64,000 bases of DNA from Reyranella humidisoli. Lineage in GTDB: Bacteria; Pseudomonadota; Alphaproteobacteria; Reyranellales; Reyranellaceae. The notes below the pieces were generated by a model. That model saw nothing but the letters and a program-made list of their open reading frames with translations. It had not been told where the DNA came from and did not search any database. The position numbers and the translations under genes are program-made. Positions within the stretch are counted from its first letter, which is position 1, and each line of letters opens with the position of its first letter. The stretch lies in contig NZ_JAHOPB010000001.1 in assembly GCF_019039055.1 (NCBI RefSeq), positions 1,860,001 to 1,924,000 of the forward strand. The letters run 5' to 3'. Below are positions 52,322 through 62,505 of this stretch, piece by piece.

Positions 52322-55300
52322 TCAAGATGTAGCGGCATAAGGCATTGATTTATCTAGGGTTTCTGCAGAAATCTCCATCAGGCGCGGGGCCGCGGTCCAC
52401 AGCAGGAAAGCCCGGACCGTGCGGCCCGGATAAATCTGCTGGAGCAGCGACCGATAGAGCGCGAGCTGGCGGCGATAGGCCAGTGCCACGTCGGCGGCTG
52501 AGTCGGGCGGCGGGCGGTTGGTCTTGTAGTCGACGATCAGGACTTCCGTTGCCGATACGGCCAGCCGGTCGACCTGGCCGCTCACCGTGAAGGTGCCGCG
52601 CGCCGTCTTCACCGTGCCGATCAACGGCACTTCGGCGCGCGATCCCTGGGCGAACAGCGCGGCATGAGCAGGCGTTTCGGTGACGGACAGTGCCTCCGCG
52701 GCCCAGCTCTCCACGTCCTCCGGCGGGAGCTCGTGCGCGGGCTGGGCGAGGAAGCGGCGGGCCGCGTCGCTGCGCGCCGACGACGGCAGGCCGGGGAGGT
52801 GTCGCAGCAGATCGTGCAACAGCAGGCCGCGCCGCCAGCGCTTTGGATCGTCGGCGATCAGCGGACTGTAGGCCCGCGGTTCGGCCGCGGCCTCGTCGGG
52901 CAGCGGCTGCGACGGTGCGAGCGGCGCCGGCGGATCGGGCTCCTCGGGCGCCGGCTGGCTCCACCAGTCCGGCAACGGCGCCTCGTCGGCGATCGGCAGT
53001 TCGGGTTGCTCCGTCTCGATAATCCGGCCCTGGTTGATCAGCTCGTAGCCATCGCCCTCCCAGCCATCGACTCCGAGAGCCGCGGTGAAGTCGAAGGGCC
53101 GCGCGACGGCACGCGCGCGCGCATGCAGCTCGTCGTCGCTGTCTGCCGCCTCGCTGCTGGCCCGCAGGCCGGTCTCGATGCGTTCGTACCAGCAGCCGCG
53201 GTCGGGCTTGCGCGAGCCGACCCAGCCGCCGACATAGAGCCGGTCCTCGGCGCGGGTCATGGCGACGTAGAGCAGCCGGTTCTGTTCCTCCAGCGCGCGG
53301 TCGCGGGCCTCGCTGCGCCAGGCGCGCGCCGCTTCGTTGGCGTCGTCGGTGCGCGGCAGCCAGAGACGGGCCTCGCCCTCGGCACCCGCCAGCAACCGCT
53401 CCGAATCGCGCGGCACGCGCGTCGTGTCGGGCAGGTAGACGATCGGCGCCTGCAGGCCCTTCGATGCGTGTACGGTCAGGATGCGCAGCTCGCGCCGCCG
53501 GTTCTGGTCGAGGTCGCGCTTGATCTCGCCGCCGCCGGTCTCGAACCAGCGCAGGAAGCCCTGCAGCGAGCCGCCTTCGATGCCCTGGTATTGCAGCGCG
53601 CGCGCCAGCAGTTCGTCGATCGGATCGGAGGCTTCGCGACCGAGTCGCTCCAGCAACCGGCGACGACCACCTTCCGGCCCGAGCACGCGGGCGAAGAAGT
53701 CGAACGGCGTTTCGTAGTCGGCGCGACGCAGCCAGTCGGACAGGGCCGCGTAGGCCGCGGCGAACGGCGCTTCGGCACGACGCTCGCGCAGAGCGCGCCA
53801 CAGATGGCTGGTGCGCTTCCAGGCCAGGGTGAAAAGCTGTTCTTCCTGCAGGCCGATCAACGGCGACTTGAGGAGAGCGGCGAGGTTGAGGTCGTCCTGC
53901 GGCAGCAGGACAAAGCGCGCCATCGCCAGAAGATCCTGAATGGCGAGTTCCTGGCCGAGGTTCAGCCGGTCGACGCCCGCCACCTCGACACCCTCGCGCT
54001 TCAGCGCGCGCACCAGCGCGTTCACGAACTCGTTGCGTCGTCGCACCAGCACCATGAAGTGGCCGGCATGCAGCTTCTCGCCATCGCGCGCGCGTCGCTC
54101 CGTGCCGATCAGGCCCTTGGCATGCACGGCGATCAGCTGGGCCAGCCGCTGGTGGGGCAGGGCGGGCCCACCGCCGCTGCCGGCGCCCACGATATCCGTC
54201 GTGTCGGCCTTGTCTTCGCTGCCGACGACCAGCGGCCACAGTTCGACCCTGCCGGGCTCGTTCTTGCGGCTGGGCAGATGGATCACGTCGCCCGGCTCGG
54301 CGACACCCTTCGCTGCCTCGATCTCACCGAACACCCAGTCCACCGCATCGAGCACGGCCGGCGTCGAGCGGAACGAAACGTTGAGTTCGACCGGCACGAA
54401 CATGCGGTCGGCGACGCGGCTGCGTTCGTCGAACCACTCGCGCATCTCCTTCAGCTTGCGCGGATCGGCGCGCTGGAAGCCGAAGATCGATTGCTTGGTG
54501 TCGCCGACAGCGAAAATGGTGCGGCTGCGGCCGACCGCGCCGTCGCCCACGAAGAATTCCTCGGTGAGCCGGCGGATCACCTCCCACTGATCGGGATTGG
54601 TGTCCTGCGCCTCGTCGACCAGCACGTGGTCGATGCCGCCGTCGAGCTTGAAGAGCACCCAGGCGGCGCTCTCCGCGCTTTCAAGCAGGCGGCGCGTGGC
54701 CACGATCAGATCGTCGTAGTCGAGCACGGCGCGGCGGCGCTTGGCGCGGGTATAGCGATCGGTGATGTCGAGGCCGAGGCGCAGAAGGGCAAGCGTGCGC
54801 TCGACGAGCGCCGCGCCGTTGATGCGGTCGAGGACCTCCGCCAGCCGCTTGGCTTCGCGCAGCAGCACATCCTCGATACCGAGCATCTCGGCAATCGCGG
54901 CCTTGGTCGCGAGTCGCGCCAGGATCTCGCCCTTGGCGGTGAAGAAGGCCCCTGCGTAGTCGGTCAGCATCGCCGGCCGGTCGGTCGAGGCCAGCCATTC
55001 CGCCATCACGGCACTGCGCACCTTGTCCTGCTTGCCGCCCTTGGCGAGCGCGCGGGCGGCCTCGCCGAGCGCGGCCGCGTCGAACGCCGCGTCCAGGCAA
55101 GCATTGCCGGTCAGGCTCTCGGCCGTATCGTCGACCCCGCAGCCCATCTCCTTCGCCAGTCGTACGCGGACCCTTTGAAGACCAGCCTCGTCGCCGATGC
55201 GGGCGAGCAGCCAAGCCCGCTCGCTCAGCAGCCTCGTCATCAGTTCGGCGTATTCCGCGATCGAGACTTTGCCGGCGACGGACGCCAAGGCGGCAGCCAG

Positions 55301-55837
55301 TGCTGGAGGCGCATCGAGCCGGGCCAGCGCTTCCATCTGCTCGTCCTGCACGCGGCGCAGGATGGTCTGGGCTTCGGCCTCGTCCAGAATCTCGAAGCCC
55401 GGTGCGACGCCGGCCTCGAGCGGGAAACGCTTCAGCAGCGCCTGGCAGAAGGCATGGATGGTCAGGATGTTGATGCCGCCCGGCGCATCGAGCACGCGGG
55501 CGAACAGGCGGCGTGCAACCACGCGCTCGGTGGCGGTGGGCGCACGGTCGATCAGCTTGGCGATGCCGTCGTCCAGCTTTGCGTCATCGCCCAGCGCCCA
55601 GCGGCCGAGCTGGTGCGCCAGCCGGTTGCGCATCTCAGCGGCGGCCGCCTTGGTGAAGGTGAGGCAGAGGATGCGCTCGGGCTTCACGCCATCCAGCAGC
55701 AGCCGCGTCACGCGATCGGTCAGCACCTTCGTCTTGCCGGTACCGGCATTGGCCTCGACCCACGCCGAATGATCGGGCGTGGTCGCGCGTCGCTGCGCGT
55801 TCGTCGCGATGGCAAGGGCGTCGAGCACGTCGCTCAT
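52322..55837 (-). CDS. addA: double-strand break repair helicase-nuclease AddA
   Basis: 1171 residues from ATG 55837, which overlaps the addB stop (ATGA). UvrD/Rep helicase motifs: Walker [21 protein letters not shown], motif [21 protein letters not shown], motif [21 protein letters not shown], and [19 protein letters not shown]. The C-terminal RecB-type nuclease has [13 protein letters not shown]. With AddB it resects DNA ends for RecA. An upstream in-frame extension overlaps addB and is not favoured. Confidence 0.95.
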   Translation of the reverse strand: MSDVLDALAIATNAQRRATTPDHSAWVEANAGTGKTKVLTDRVTRLLLDGVKPERILCLTFTKAAAAEMRNRLAHQLGRWALGDDAKLDDGIAKLIDRAPTATERVVARRLFARVLDAPGGINILTIHAFCQALLKRFPLEAGVAPGFEILDEAEAQTILRRVQDEQMEALARLDAPPALAAALASVAGKVSIAEYAELMTRLLSERAWLLARIGDEAGLQRVRVRLAKEMGCGVDDTAESLTGNACLDAAFDAAALGEAARALAKGGKQDKVRSAVMAEWLASTDRPAMLTDYAGAFFTAKGEILARLATKAAIAEMLGIEDVLLREAKRLAEVLDRINGAALVERTLALLRLGLDITDRYTRAKRRRAVLDYDDLIVATRRLLESAESAAWVLFKLDGGIDHVLVDEAQDTNPDQWEVIRRLTEEFFVGDGAVGRSRTIFAVGDTKQSIFGFQRADPRKLKEMREWFDERSRVADRMFVPVELNVSFRSTPAVLDAVDWVFGEIEAAKGVAEPGDVIHLPSRKNEPGRVELWPLVVGSEDKADTTDIVGAGSGGGPALPHQRLAQLIAVHAKGLIGTERRARDGEKLHAGHFMVLVRRRNEFVNALVRALKREGVEVAGVDRLNLGQELAIQDLLAMARFVLLPQDDLNLAALLKSPLIGLQEEQLFTLAWKRTSHLWRALRERRAEAPFAAAYAALSDWLRRADYETPFDFFARVLGPEGGRRRLLERLGREASDPIDELLARALQYQGIEGGSLQGFLRWFETGGGEIKRDLDQNRRRELRILTVHASKGLQAPIVYLPDTTRVPRDSERLLAGAEGEARLWLPRTDDANEAARAWRSEARDRALEEQNRLLYVAMTRAEDRLYVGGWVGSRKPDRGCWYERIETGLRASSEAADSDDELHARARAVARPFDFTAALGVDGWEGDGYELINQGRIIETEQPELPIADEAPLPDWWSQPAPEEPDPPAPLAPSQPLPDEAAAEPRAYSPLIADDPKRWRRGLLLHDLLRHLPGLPSSARSDAARRFLAQPAHELPPEDVESWAAEALSVTETPAHAALFAQGSRAEVPLIGTVKTARGTFTVSGQVDRLAVSATEVLIVDYKTNRPPPDSAADVALAYRRQLALYRSLLQQIYPGRTVRAFLLWTAAPRLMEISAETLDKSMPYAATS

Positions 55838-58782
55838 TCGTCGCCTCCGCCCGCCGTCGACCATTCGGCGACCCGTTCGAGATGGGCGTAGTCGTTGAAG
55901 TGCGGGCCGTAGGCGGGCCAAGGCAGCGCGGGATAGGGCGTGTCGGGATTGGCGAAGTGCTCGGCCATTTTCTCGACCAGCACCATCATCTTCGCCACGA
56001 GCTCGTCGCTACCCTTGATCTCCGACACCTTGCCACCGTCGCCCAATCCATTGGCCTGCCAGTAGGACAGGTGCACCGTCTCGGCCTTGCCGGTGATCTT
56101 CTCGAAACCGCCGCGCTCGGCCATCGCCGCCTCAAGCAGAAGCTGCGGCGCGAACAGCGCGTCGAGCTCGTCCTTGGTCGGCACGCGGCCGGTCTTGTAG
56201 TCGATGATCTCCCAGTCGCCGTGCCCGAGCTTGTCGACCCGATCGGCGCGCGCTTCGATGCGCAACGGGTGCGAAGCAGGTCCGACGGTCATCGCGGCGT
56301 TGCTCTCGCTGGTCAGGAGCCTGGTGCCGTTGGCGCGACGCGCATTCTCATGGGCAACGAACCAGCGGGCGAGCCGCTGGAAGCGCGGCCACCAGAAGGC
56401 GCGCTCCGCCGGCGCGGTCAGGAGATCGGCGAGATGCTTTTCGCCCAACTCTTCGAATTCGCGTACGGCGTCGGGCGGCAGGATGCCTGACGGATGGGCG
56501 CGCAAGAATTCGTCGAGTGCGTCGTGCAGGGCGTTGCCGCGATCAGCCGCGCCCAATTCCGCTTCCAGTGGATCGAGTGCCTGCAGTCCCAGGATGCGCC
56601 GCGCGTAGAGGCCGTAGGGATCGCGCCGCCACTGCTCCACGCTGGAGACTGAAAGACGCGTGGGTCGCGCCTCGATGGGTGGGCGCGGCTCGGGCCGCAG
56701 CCAGGGCGCGTAGTTGTCGGGCCGATCGATCGCTTCGGCCCAGGCGACGAAGCTGCGCCGCCCGCGCAGGATATATTCCGGTACCGGCGCGTTGCCGCCG
56801 GGCTCATAGCCGAACAGGGCATCGAGGCGCGCCAGCCAGCGCGACGGCACCGTCGGCGCGCCGCCTTCGCGCTCGGCGCGCGTCAGCAACACCCTCTCGG
56901 CGCCCAGGGCTGCCACGAAATCATGTGCCGACAGGCCGATGCGCCGCTCGGGCTGCTGCAGGCCGAGCGCCGCCCGCATCGGTCGATTGATCCACGGGCC
57001 GGTCTCGACCGACGGCGGCCACGTGCCTTCGTTCAGGCCACCCAGCACGAGAAGATCGGCGCGCTGCAATCGTGCTTCGAGGGGACCCCAAATGAACAGG
57101 CGCGGGTGACGCCCGAAGGCGGGCCGGATGGTCTCGGGCTCGAGCATCGCGGCGAACAGGCCGGGCCACTCGCCTGAAGCGATGGCGGGCGTGCCTGTCC
57201 ACGCCGTGCGCAGACGGCCGAGCACGTCGGCCAGCGCACTGCCGGCGTTGCCCGACCAAAGCGTCACGGTTGGCGAGAGCTTCTCCGCCGCGGCGACGGT
57301 TGCATCGATCAGTGCGTCGGGCGTGGCGTCGCTCTGCATCAGAGCGACGAGCGCCGAGGTAGCTTCATCGAGCTGATCGAGCAGCGTCTGCACGGCCGTG
57401 CGGTCGGCGGGATCGCCGAATTTCGCCTCGGCGACGCGCGCGCGAATTGCTGTCAGTCCCGCCGCCGGTTTGAGGCCGCGCAGGCATTTGCGATCGAGGC
57501 GTCGCGTCGCGTCCAGCACGAAGGCGCGGTCTTGGCCCAGGGTACACAGCGGATGCTTGAGCAAAGCCAGCAGTTCGACCGGCGCGAAGCCTGCGTCGAC
57601 CGTGGCGATCAACGCGTGCAGGAGACCGGCAGGGGGCGTGTCGACAAGCGAGGCGCCGGCTGAATCGTCGACGTCGATCTGCCAGCGCTTCAGCTCGGCG
57701 GTGACGCGTCGCGCAAGCTCGCGATCAGGCGTCACGAGGGCCGCCGTGCGCGTCGGCGTGTCGAGGACGCTGCGCAAGGCTAGCGCCACGACCAGCGCTT
57801 CCTGATGCGGCGTAGCGCAGTCGGCGCGGGTCAGGTGCTCCAGCGAAGCGGCTTCGGGCTTGACCCAGGATTCGCTGGTCTCCGCCGGTCGCATCAACTC
57901 GCTGAGAAGGAAATGACGGGCCGAGCCGCCGACGGCACCGGGCCATTCGGCCACGTCGGCGCGTGTCCGTCCGAGCGCGCCCAGCAACTCGTGCAGGCCG
58001 TATTGCGGATGCGACGGATCGAGCACGTTCCAGCTCGCCTCGTCCATGTCGCGGTCGAGACCGGGCAGGACCACGGCGCCTTGCGGCAGCTCGGCGATCG
58101 TTGCGAGCAGCTCGCGCGTCGCAGGTTGCGAGCCGGTCGAGCCCGCCGCGATCACCGGCGTCGAGGGTGGGTTTGCGCGCCAGCGTGTGGCCTGGTTGCG
58201 AATGGCCAGCGTGCGTCGCTCGATGGCATCGATCCGCCCACGTTCGGTCAGAAGCTGCGGCCAGGCCTCACCGACGATCGCGAGAAAACGCAGCGTGCGC
58301 TGCCAATGGCTCGCGAAGTTGCCTTCGACCAGCCCTTCGAGTTGATCGAACGACACGCCTTCGATGGCGAGTTCGTCGAGCAACAGGCCAAGCTCACGCG
58401 CGAGCTTCAGCGCCTGCGCCGCCGACTGTGCGATGGGATGTCCCTGGTCGTCCTTGAAGGCTGCCACGAACTGGGCGAGCAGCGCCTCGCGCTCCGCCGT
58501 GTCGATGGCGGGTGGCAGCGTCAGCGCGTCACCATCACCGGAGGCGATTTCCCATTCGCCGTCATCGACGTCGCCCAGCGGCGCCATGCGCGGCAGGATC
58601 GTGGGCGTGCCGTCGGCGGCGCGCAGGAAGGCTTCACGCAAGGCGCGCACCGAGCGTCGCGTCGGCAGTAGGATCAGCACATCCGCGAGAGAAAGCGGAT
58701 CGCCGCCGTGCTCGGCCAGCACCACCCGCGCCAGCTCGTCGGCGAAACGGCGTTCGGTGCCGATGGTGAAGAGGCCCTTCAT
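55834..58782 (-). CDS. addB: double-strand break repair protein AddB
   Basis: 982 residues, the alphaproteobacterial AddB form. The N-terminal helicase-like part begins FTIGTERRFADELARVVLAE, and LILLPTRRSVRALREAFL is a degenerate motif. The C-terminal nuclease is WEIIDYKTGRVPTKDEL. No four-cysteine iron-sulfur cluster like that of Bacillus AddB was seen. ATGA overlaps join it to both murU upstream and addA downstream. Confidence 0.94.
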   Translation of the reverse strand: MKGLFTIGTERRFADELARVVLAEHGGDPLSLADVLILLPTRRSVRALREAFLRAADGTPTILPRMAPLGDVDDGEWEIASGDGDALTLPPAIDTAEREALLAQFVAAFKDDQGHPIAQSAAQALKLARELGLLLDELAIEGVSFDQLEGLVEGNFASHWQRTLRFLAIVGEAWPQLLTERGRIDAIERRTLAIRNQATRWRANPPSTPVIAAGSTGSQPATRELLATIAELPQGAVVLPGLDRDMDEASWNVLDPSHPQYGLHELLGALGRTRADVAEWPGAVGGSARHFLLSELMRPAETSESWVKPEAASLEHLTRADCATPHQEALVVALALRSVLDTPTRTAALVTPDRELARRVTAELKRWQIDVDDSAGASLVDTPPAGLLHALIATVDAGFAPVELLALLKHPLCTLGQDRAFVLDATRRLDRKCLRGLKPAAGLTAIRARVAEAKFGDPADRTAVQTLLDQLDEATSALVALMQSDATPDALIDATVAAAEKLSPTVTLWSGNAGSALADVLGRLRTAWTGTPAIASGEWPGLFAAMLEPETIRPAFGRHPRLFIWGPLEARLQRADLLVLGGLNEGTWPPSVETGPWINRPMRAALGLQQPERRIGLSAHDFVAALGAERVLLTRAEREGGAPTVPSRWLARLDALFGYEPGGNAPVPEYILRGRRSFVAWAEAIDRPDNYAPWLRPEPRPPIEARPTRLSVSSVEQWRRDPYGLYARRILGLQALDPLEAELGAADRGNALHDALDEFLRAHPSGILPPDAVREFEELGEKHLADLLTAPAERAFWWPRFQRLARWFVAHENARRANGTRLLTSESNAAMTVGPASHPLRIEARADRVDKLGHGDWEIIDYKTGRVPTKDELDALFAPQLLLEAAMAERGGFEKITGKAETVHLSYWQANGLGDGGKVSEIKGSDELVAKMMVLVEKMAEHFANPDTPYPALPWPAYGPHFNDYAHLERVAEWSTAGGGDE

Positions 58783-59471
58783 CCCAGCACGCGTTCGGCT
58801 TCGGCGAGCGCGGCCGGCGTGCCGATATGGAACCAGTCGCCGTCATGCACGACGCCGTAGAGGCGGCCCGCCTGTTGCGAGCGGGTCCACAGCTTCAGCA
58901 GCGAGAAGGGACCTTCCGGCGATCCGTTGAACAGGCGCGAGTCGCAGACCGATATGCTGGCAAAGAGATACGGTGCGGTCTCGGCCGAGCCGCGATGGCG
59001 GGCGCGACCGTCGGGTTCGAGATAGTAGTCGCCGCGATCCTTCTCTTCGCGGCCGATGGCCTTTGCCAGCGGATGCAGCAGCAGCAGCGCGTCCATGCGG
59101 TTGGGATCCCACTTTTCGGCAAGGCGGCCCAGCATCGATTCCGGCCCGTCGCGCCACAGACCGTCGCCGTTCAGCACGAAGAAGGGCGCGTTGCCGAGCA
59201 AGGGCAGTGCGTTGCGGACGCTGCCGCCGGTCTCCAGCAACCGGTCCTCGCGAATGATGCGGGCTCGGCCGCCGATCCGCTCGGCAATCTGGTTACCCAG
59301 ATGATGCACGTTGACGACGACGTTCTGCACGCCGCTGCGATCCAGCCGGTCCATCGTGCGCTCCAGCATCGACCGGCCGGCGACGGGAATGAGCGGCTTG
59401 GGAATCGAATCGGTCAGCGGCCGCATGCGCTCGCCGCGGCCGGCCGCCAAAATCATCGCGCTCCTGATCAT
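58779..59471 (-). CDS. murU: N-acetylmuramate-1-phosphate uridylyltransferase-like nucleotidyltransferase
   Basis: 230 residues from ATG 59471, which overlaps the amgK stop (ATGA). MILAAGRGERMRPLTDSIPK is the nucleotidyltransferase P-loop; PLIPVAGRSMLERTMDRL, VVNVHHLGNQI, and FVLNGDGLWRDG with the metal Asp follow, ending HDGDWFHIGTPAAL. Size and pairing with amgK match MurU, which makes UDP-MurNAc from MurNAc-1-phosphate in cell-wall recycling. A generic sugar-1-phosphate transferase cannot be excluded by sequence alone. Confidence 0.87.
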   Translation of the reverse strand: MIRSAMILAAGRGERMRPLTDSIPKPLIPVAGRSMLERTMDRLDRSGVQNVVVNVHHLGNQIAERIGGRARIIREDRLLETGGSVRNALPLLGNAPFFVLNGDGLWRDGPESMLGRLAEKWDPNRMDALLLLHPLAKAIGREEKDRGDYYLEPDGRARHRGSAETAPYLFASISVCDSRLFNGSPEGPFSLLKLWTRSQQAGRLYGVVHDGDWFHIGTPAALAEAERVLG

Positions 59472-60475
59472 GTGTCGGCTCCGATGCGTCGCAGTTCGGG
59501 GGGCAACAGACGATCGACCCACGCGCGCAGCGGCATCAGTGCTTCGTGCTCCAGCGAGCGTTCGAACATGCGCCAGACCCGCGGCAGGTATTGCAGATAG
59601 TCAGGCTTGCCGTCGCGTCGCAGCAGGCGGACGAAAACGCCGATGATGCGGGCATGGCGCTGTGCGGCCATCAGGGCGAAGCCGGTGCGGAAGCCGGCGG
59701 CATCGGCAATGCCGGCCTCGCCGATGTAGCGGTCCAGGCACGCGGCATGAACCGCCGGCGCCACGTCGCGGCGGGCGTCCTCGATCAGGGAAACGAGATC
59801 GTAGGAGGGGTGGCCGCGCTGGGCGTCCTGGAAATCGAGCAGGCCGCACGCCTTCACGCCCGGCCGCGCGGGCAGCCACAGGAGATTGTCCTTGTGATAG
59901 TCGCGCAGCAGCAGCGTCTCGGTCGTGGCGGGCAGGGCCGCCAGGCATTCGCGCCATGCCGCGACGTAGCGCGCCGTCTCCTCGGGGGGAGTGGGCCGGC
60001 CGGTCGCTTCCGGCAGGTACCATTCGGGCAGCAGCAGCGCCGCCTCGATCAACGCTTCGCCGGCATAGGCGCCGAGGCCCGGCATCAGGCTGCGTTCGCC
60101 TGCACGATAGAGTGCGACAAGCACGTCGGTGGCGCGGCTGTAGAGTTCGCCCTCGTCGCCGCCGGCCTTCAGGACCCGCGCGTAGGTGTCGTCGCCGAAA
60201 TCCTCCAGCAACAGGAAGCCGTGCTCGACATCCTCGGCGAGGATTTCCGGCGCGCTGAGGCCGAGCCCGATGAGGTGCCGGGCGATCTGCACGAACGGTC
60301 GCACATCCTCCTGCGGCGGTGGCGCATCCATCACGACCGCCGAGCCGCGCGGGCGGCTCAGCCTGAAATACTTCCGGAACGAGGCGTCGCCCGCCAGCAG
60401 CCGTTCGCCGGCATCGCCCCAGCCGGCGCGGCTCACGAACTCGGCGCGCAGCAGGTCGCGTTCAGTCTTCGCCAA
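59468..60475 (-). CDS. amgK: N-acetylmuramate/N-acetylglucosamine anomeric kinase
   Basis: 335 residues with an aminoglycoside-phosphotransferase fold. GDASFRKYFRL lies near the N-terminus, FLLLEDFGDDTYARVL follows, then the catalytic loop LRDYHKDNLLW (190-200) and metal loop GLLDFQDAQRGHPSYDL (211-227). AmgK phosphorylates MurNAc at C1, feeding MurU. Its 5' end overlaps tsaE by 14 bp and its 3' end overlaps murU by 4 bp. Confidence 0.88.
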   Translation of the reverse strand: MAKTERDLLRAEFVSRAGWGDAGERLLAGDASFRKYFRLSRPRGSAVVMDAPPPQEDVRPFVQIARHLIGLGLSAPEILAEDVEHGFLLLEDFGDDTYARVLKAGGDEGELYSRATDVLVALYRAGERSLMPGLGAYAGEALIEAALLLPEWYLPEATGRPTPPEETARYVAAWRECLAALPATTETLLLRDYHKDNLLWLPARPGVKACGLLDFQDAQRGHPSYDLVSLIEDARRDVAPAVHAACLDRYIGEAGIADAAGFRTGFALMAAQRHARIIGVFVRLLRRDGKPDYLQYLPRVWRMFERSLEHEALMPLRAWVDRLLPPELRRIGADT

Positions 60476-60905
60476 AACGGGAGTCTCCTTGCAGGGTCGC
60501 GATCCGACCTTCGCCCACGACGGACAGGCTTATGGTGAGCCGCTCGCGCGGCAGCAGCTTGCCCAGCCGCTCCGGCCATTCGACCAGGGCCACGCCATCG
60601 ATGCGCGCCTCTTCCCAGCCCAGCTCGAAGACCTGTTCGGGCTCTTCCAGGCGATAGAGGTCGAAATGCCAGAAACTGCCGCGGCTGGTCTCGTAGACCT
60701 CGACCAGGGTGAAGGTCGGGCTGGGCACGATCAGCGTGGGCTCGCCCGCGGCGGCGCGCAGGATCGCGCGGGCCAGGGTGGTCTTGCCGGCGCCGAGCCC
60801 GCCTTCGAGCGCCACGACGTCGCGCGGCCGCAGGCGGGCGGCCAGGCTCGCGCCCAGCCGCTCGGTCGCGGCCTCGTCGGGAAGGGGCAAAGAAAAAGTC
60901 GGCAT
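60462..60905 (-). CDS. tsaE: tRNA threonylcarbamoyladenosine biosynthesis ATPase TsaE
   Basis: 147 residues from ATG 60905 (MPTFSLPLPDE); an ATG at 60929 would add eight residues. Walker A is ALEGGLGAGKTTLARAILRA, followed by SPTFTLVEVYE, FWHFDLYRLEEPEQVFELGW and LVEWPERLGKLLP. It works with TsaB and TsaD to make t6A37 on tRNA. The start at 60905 lies in the 3' arm and T-tract of the ahcY terminator, and no Shine-Dalgarno is visible for either start. Confidence 0.9.
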   Translation of the reverse strand: MPTFSLPLPDEAATERLGASLAARLRPRDVVALEGGLGAGKTTLARAILRAAAGEPTLIVPSPTFTLVEVYETSRGSFWHFDLYRLEEPEQVFELGWEEARIDGVALVEWPERLGKLLPRERLTISLSVVGEGRIATLQGDSRFGED

Positions 60906-60919
60906 CTTGCGATGCCGAC
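60891..60919 (-). terminator. Rho-independent terminator of ahcY, overlapping the tsaE start
   Basis: On the minus strand GTCGGCATC-GCAA-GATGCCGAC forms a perfect 9-bp stem (60898-60919) followed by TTTTTCT. This is a textbook intrinsic terminator 38 bp after the ahcY stop. Its 3' arm contains the ATG of tsaE, and the T-tract encodes the first residues. Confidence 0.85.
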
Positions 60920-60956
60920 TTCTTAGCATGAGCCGCTGTGGGCCGTTGCCGGCCGC

Positions 60957-62348
60957 TTAGTAGCGGTAGAGGTCGCCCTTGAACGGGCCGGCCTCGGGCA
61001 CGCCGATATACTTGGCCTGGTCGGGGCGCAGCTTGGTCAGCTTGGCGCCGACCTTCTCGAGGTGGAGCGCCGCGACCTTCTCGTCCAGGAACTTCGGCAG
61101 CGTGTAGACCTGCTTCTCGTACTTGGTCGGGTTGGTCCACAGCTCGATCTGGGCCAGCGTCTGGTTCGAGAACGAGGCCGACATCACGAAGCTCGGGTGG
61201 CCCGTGGCGTTGCCCAGGTTCACCAGGCGGCCTTCCGACAGCACGATGATGCGCTTGCCGTCGGGGAACTCGACCTCGTCGACCTGCGGCTTCACGTTGT
61301 GCCACTTGAAGTTACGCAAGCTCGCGATCTGGATCTCGCTGTCGAAGTGGCCGATGTTGCAGATGATGGCGCGATGCTTCATCGCCTTCATGTGCTCGAG
61401 CGTCAGCACGTCGACGTTGCCGGTGGCGGTGACGAAGATGTCGGCCTTGGGCGCCGCCTCTTCCATCGTCACGACCTCGTAGCCTTCCATCGCCGCCTGC
61501 AGGGCGCAGATCGGATCGACTTCGGACACCATCACGCGGCAGCCGGCCTGGCGCAGCGAGGCGGCCGAGCCCTTGCCCACGTCGCCGAAGCCCGCGACCA
61601 TCGCCACCTTGCCCGACATCATCACGTCGGTGCCGCGGCGGATGCCGTCGACCAGCGATTCACGACAGCCGTAGAGATTGTCGAACTTCGACTTGGTGAC
61701 CGAGTCGTTGACGTTGATGGCCGGCCACAGGAGCTTGCCTTCCTTCGCCATGTTGTAGAGGCGATGGACGCCCGTGGTCGTCTCCTCGGTGACGCCGCGG
61801 ATCGAGGCGCCGAGCTTGGCGTACCAGCCGGGCTTTTCCTTGTTGGTCTTGAGGATCGCCTTGTAGAGGACTTCCTCTTCCTCGTTGGTCGGCTTGGAGA
61901 CCAGCGAGGGATCCTTCTCCGCGCGCGCGCCGAGATGGACCAGCAGGGTGGCGTCGCCGCCATCGTCGAGGATCATGTTCGGCTCGCCGCCGTCATGCCA
62001 TTCGAAGATCTTGTGGGTGTAGTCCCAGTATTCCTCGAGGCTCTCGCCCTTGATGGCGAAGACCGGCGTGCCGGCCTTGGCGATCGCGGCGGCGGCATGG
62101 TCCTGCGTCGAGTAGATGTTGCACGAGGCCCAGCGGACGTCGGCACCCAGCGCCTTCAGCGTCTCGATCAGAACGCCGGTCTGGATGGTCATGTGCAACG
62201 AGCCCGCGATGCGCGCGCCCTTCAGCGGCTTCTTCGGGCCGTATTCCTTGCGGATCGACATGAGGCCCGGCATCTCGGTCTCGGCCATGTCGAGTTCCTT
62301 GCGGCCCCAGTCGGCGAGTCCGATATCCTTGACGATGTAGTCGGCCAT
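60957..62348 (-). CDS. ahcY: adenosylhomocysteinase
   Basis: 463 residues. [20 protein letters not shown] at the N-terminus, [16 protein letters not shown], the proton-relay region [23 protein letters not shown]-binding [18 protein letters not shown], and GHFDSEIQI, ending with the conserved C-terminal Lys-x-x-x-Tyr-Arg-Tyr. It hydrolyses S-adenosylhomocysteine. AAGGAGCGCC lies before the ATG. Preceded by an AT-rich dyad and followed by an intrinsic terminator, so it is its own unit within the cluster. Confidence 0.96.
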   Translation of the reverse strand: MADYIVKDIGLADWGRKELDMAETEMPGLMSIRKEYGPKKPLKGARIAGSLHMTIQTGVLIETLKALGADVRWASCNIYSTQDHAAAAIAKAGTPVFAIKGESLEEYWDYTHKIFEWHDGGEPNMILDDGGDATLLVHLGARAEKDPSLVSKPTNEEEEVLYKAILKTNKEKPGWYAKLGASIRGVTEETTTGVHRLYNMAKEGKLLWPAINVNDSVTKSKFDNLYGCRESLVDGIRRGTDVMMSGKVAMVAGFGDVGKGSAASLRQAGCRVMVSEVDPICALQAAMEGYEVVTMEEAAPKADIFVTATGNVDVLTLEHMKAMKHRAIICNIGHFDSEIQIASLRNFKWHNVKPQVDEVEFPDGKRIIVLSEGRLVNLGNATGHPSFVMSASFSNQTLAQIELWTNPTKYEKQVYTLPKFLDEKVAALHLEKVGAKLTKLRPDQAKYIGVPEAGPFKGDLYRY

Positions 62349-62441
62349 TTGGCGCTCCTTGGCTGTGCCGGTTCCGGCATGCGGCGAATTGCGAAAGCGG
62401 GCGTGTTCTATCAGCGGCGCGGAACAGCCTCAACGCGCCGG

Positions 62442-62471
62442 ATCAACATATAAGCAATAATTTATGTCGAT
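62442..62471 (-). promoter_or_regulatory. AT-rich dyad in the ahcY promoter region
   Basis: ATC-a-ACATA at 62442-62450 and TATGT-c-GAT at 62463-62471 form a 30-bp interrupted palindrome in a strikingly AT-rich patch, about 95 bp upstream of ahcY. Bacterial ahcY genes are often controlled by SAH-responsive repressors or riboswitches; the dyad could be such an operator. A GC hairpin (62472-62478 with 62490-62496) beside it may end the HPr transcript. Confidence 0.45.
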
Positions 62472-62505
62472 ATGCCCGAGTCTTTATGCCGGGCATCGCC
62501 GCTGC

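Noticed and set aside
52664..55891. Very long open frame (over 1000 codons) on the plus strand
   Set aside because: It lies antisense to addA, whose helicase and nuclease motifs are complete; its composition (Arg, Gln, Val, Gly) is a high-GC shadow.
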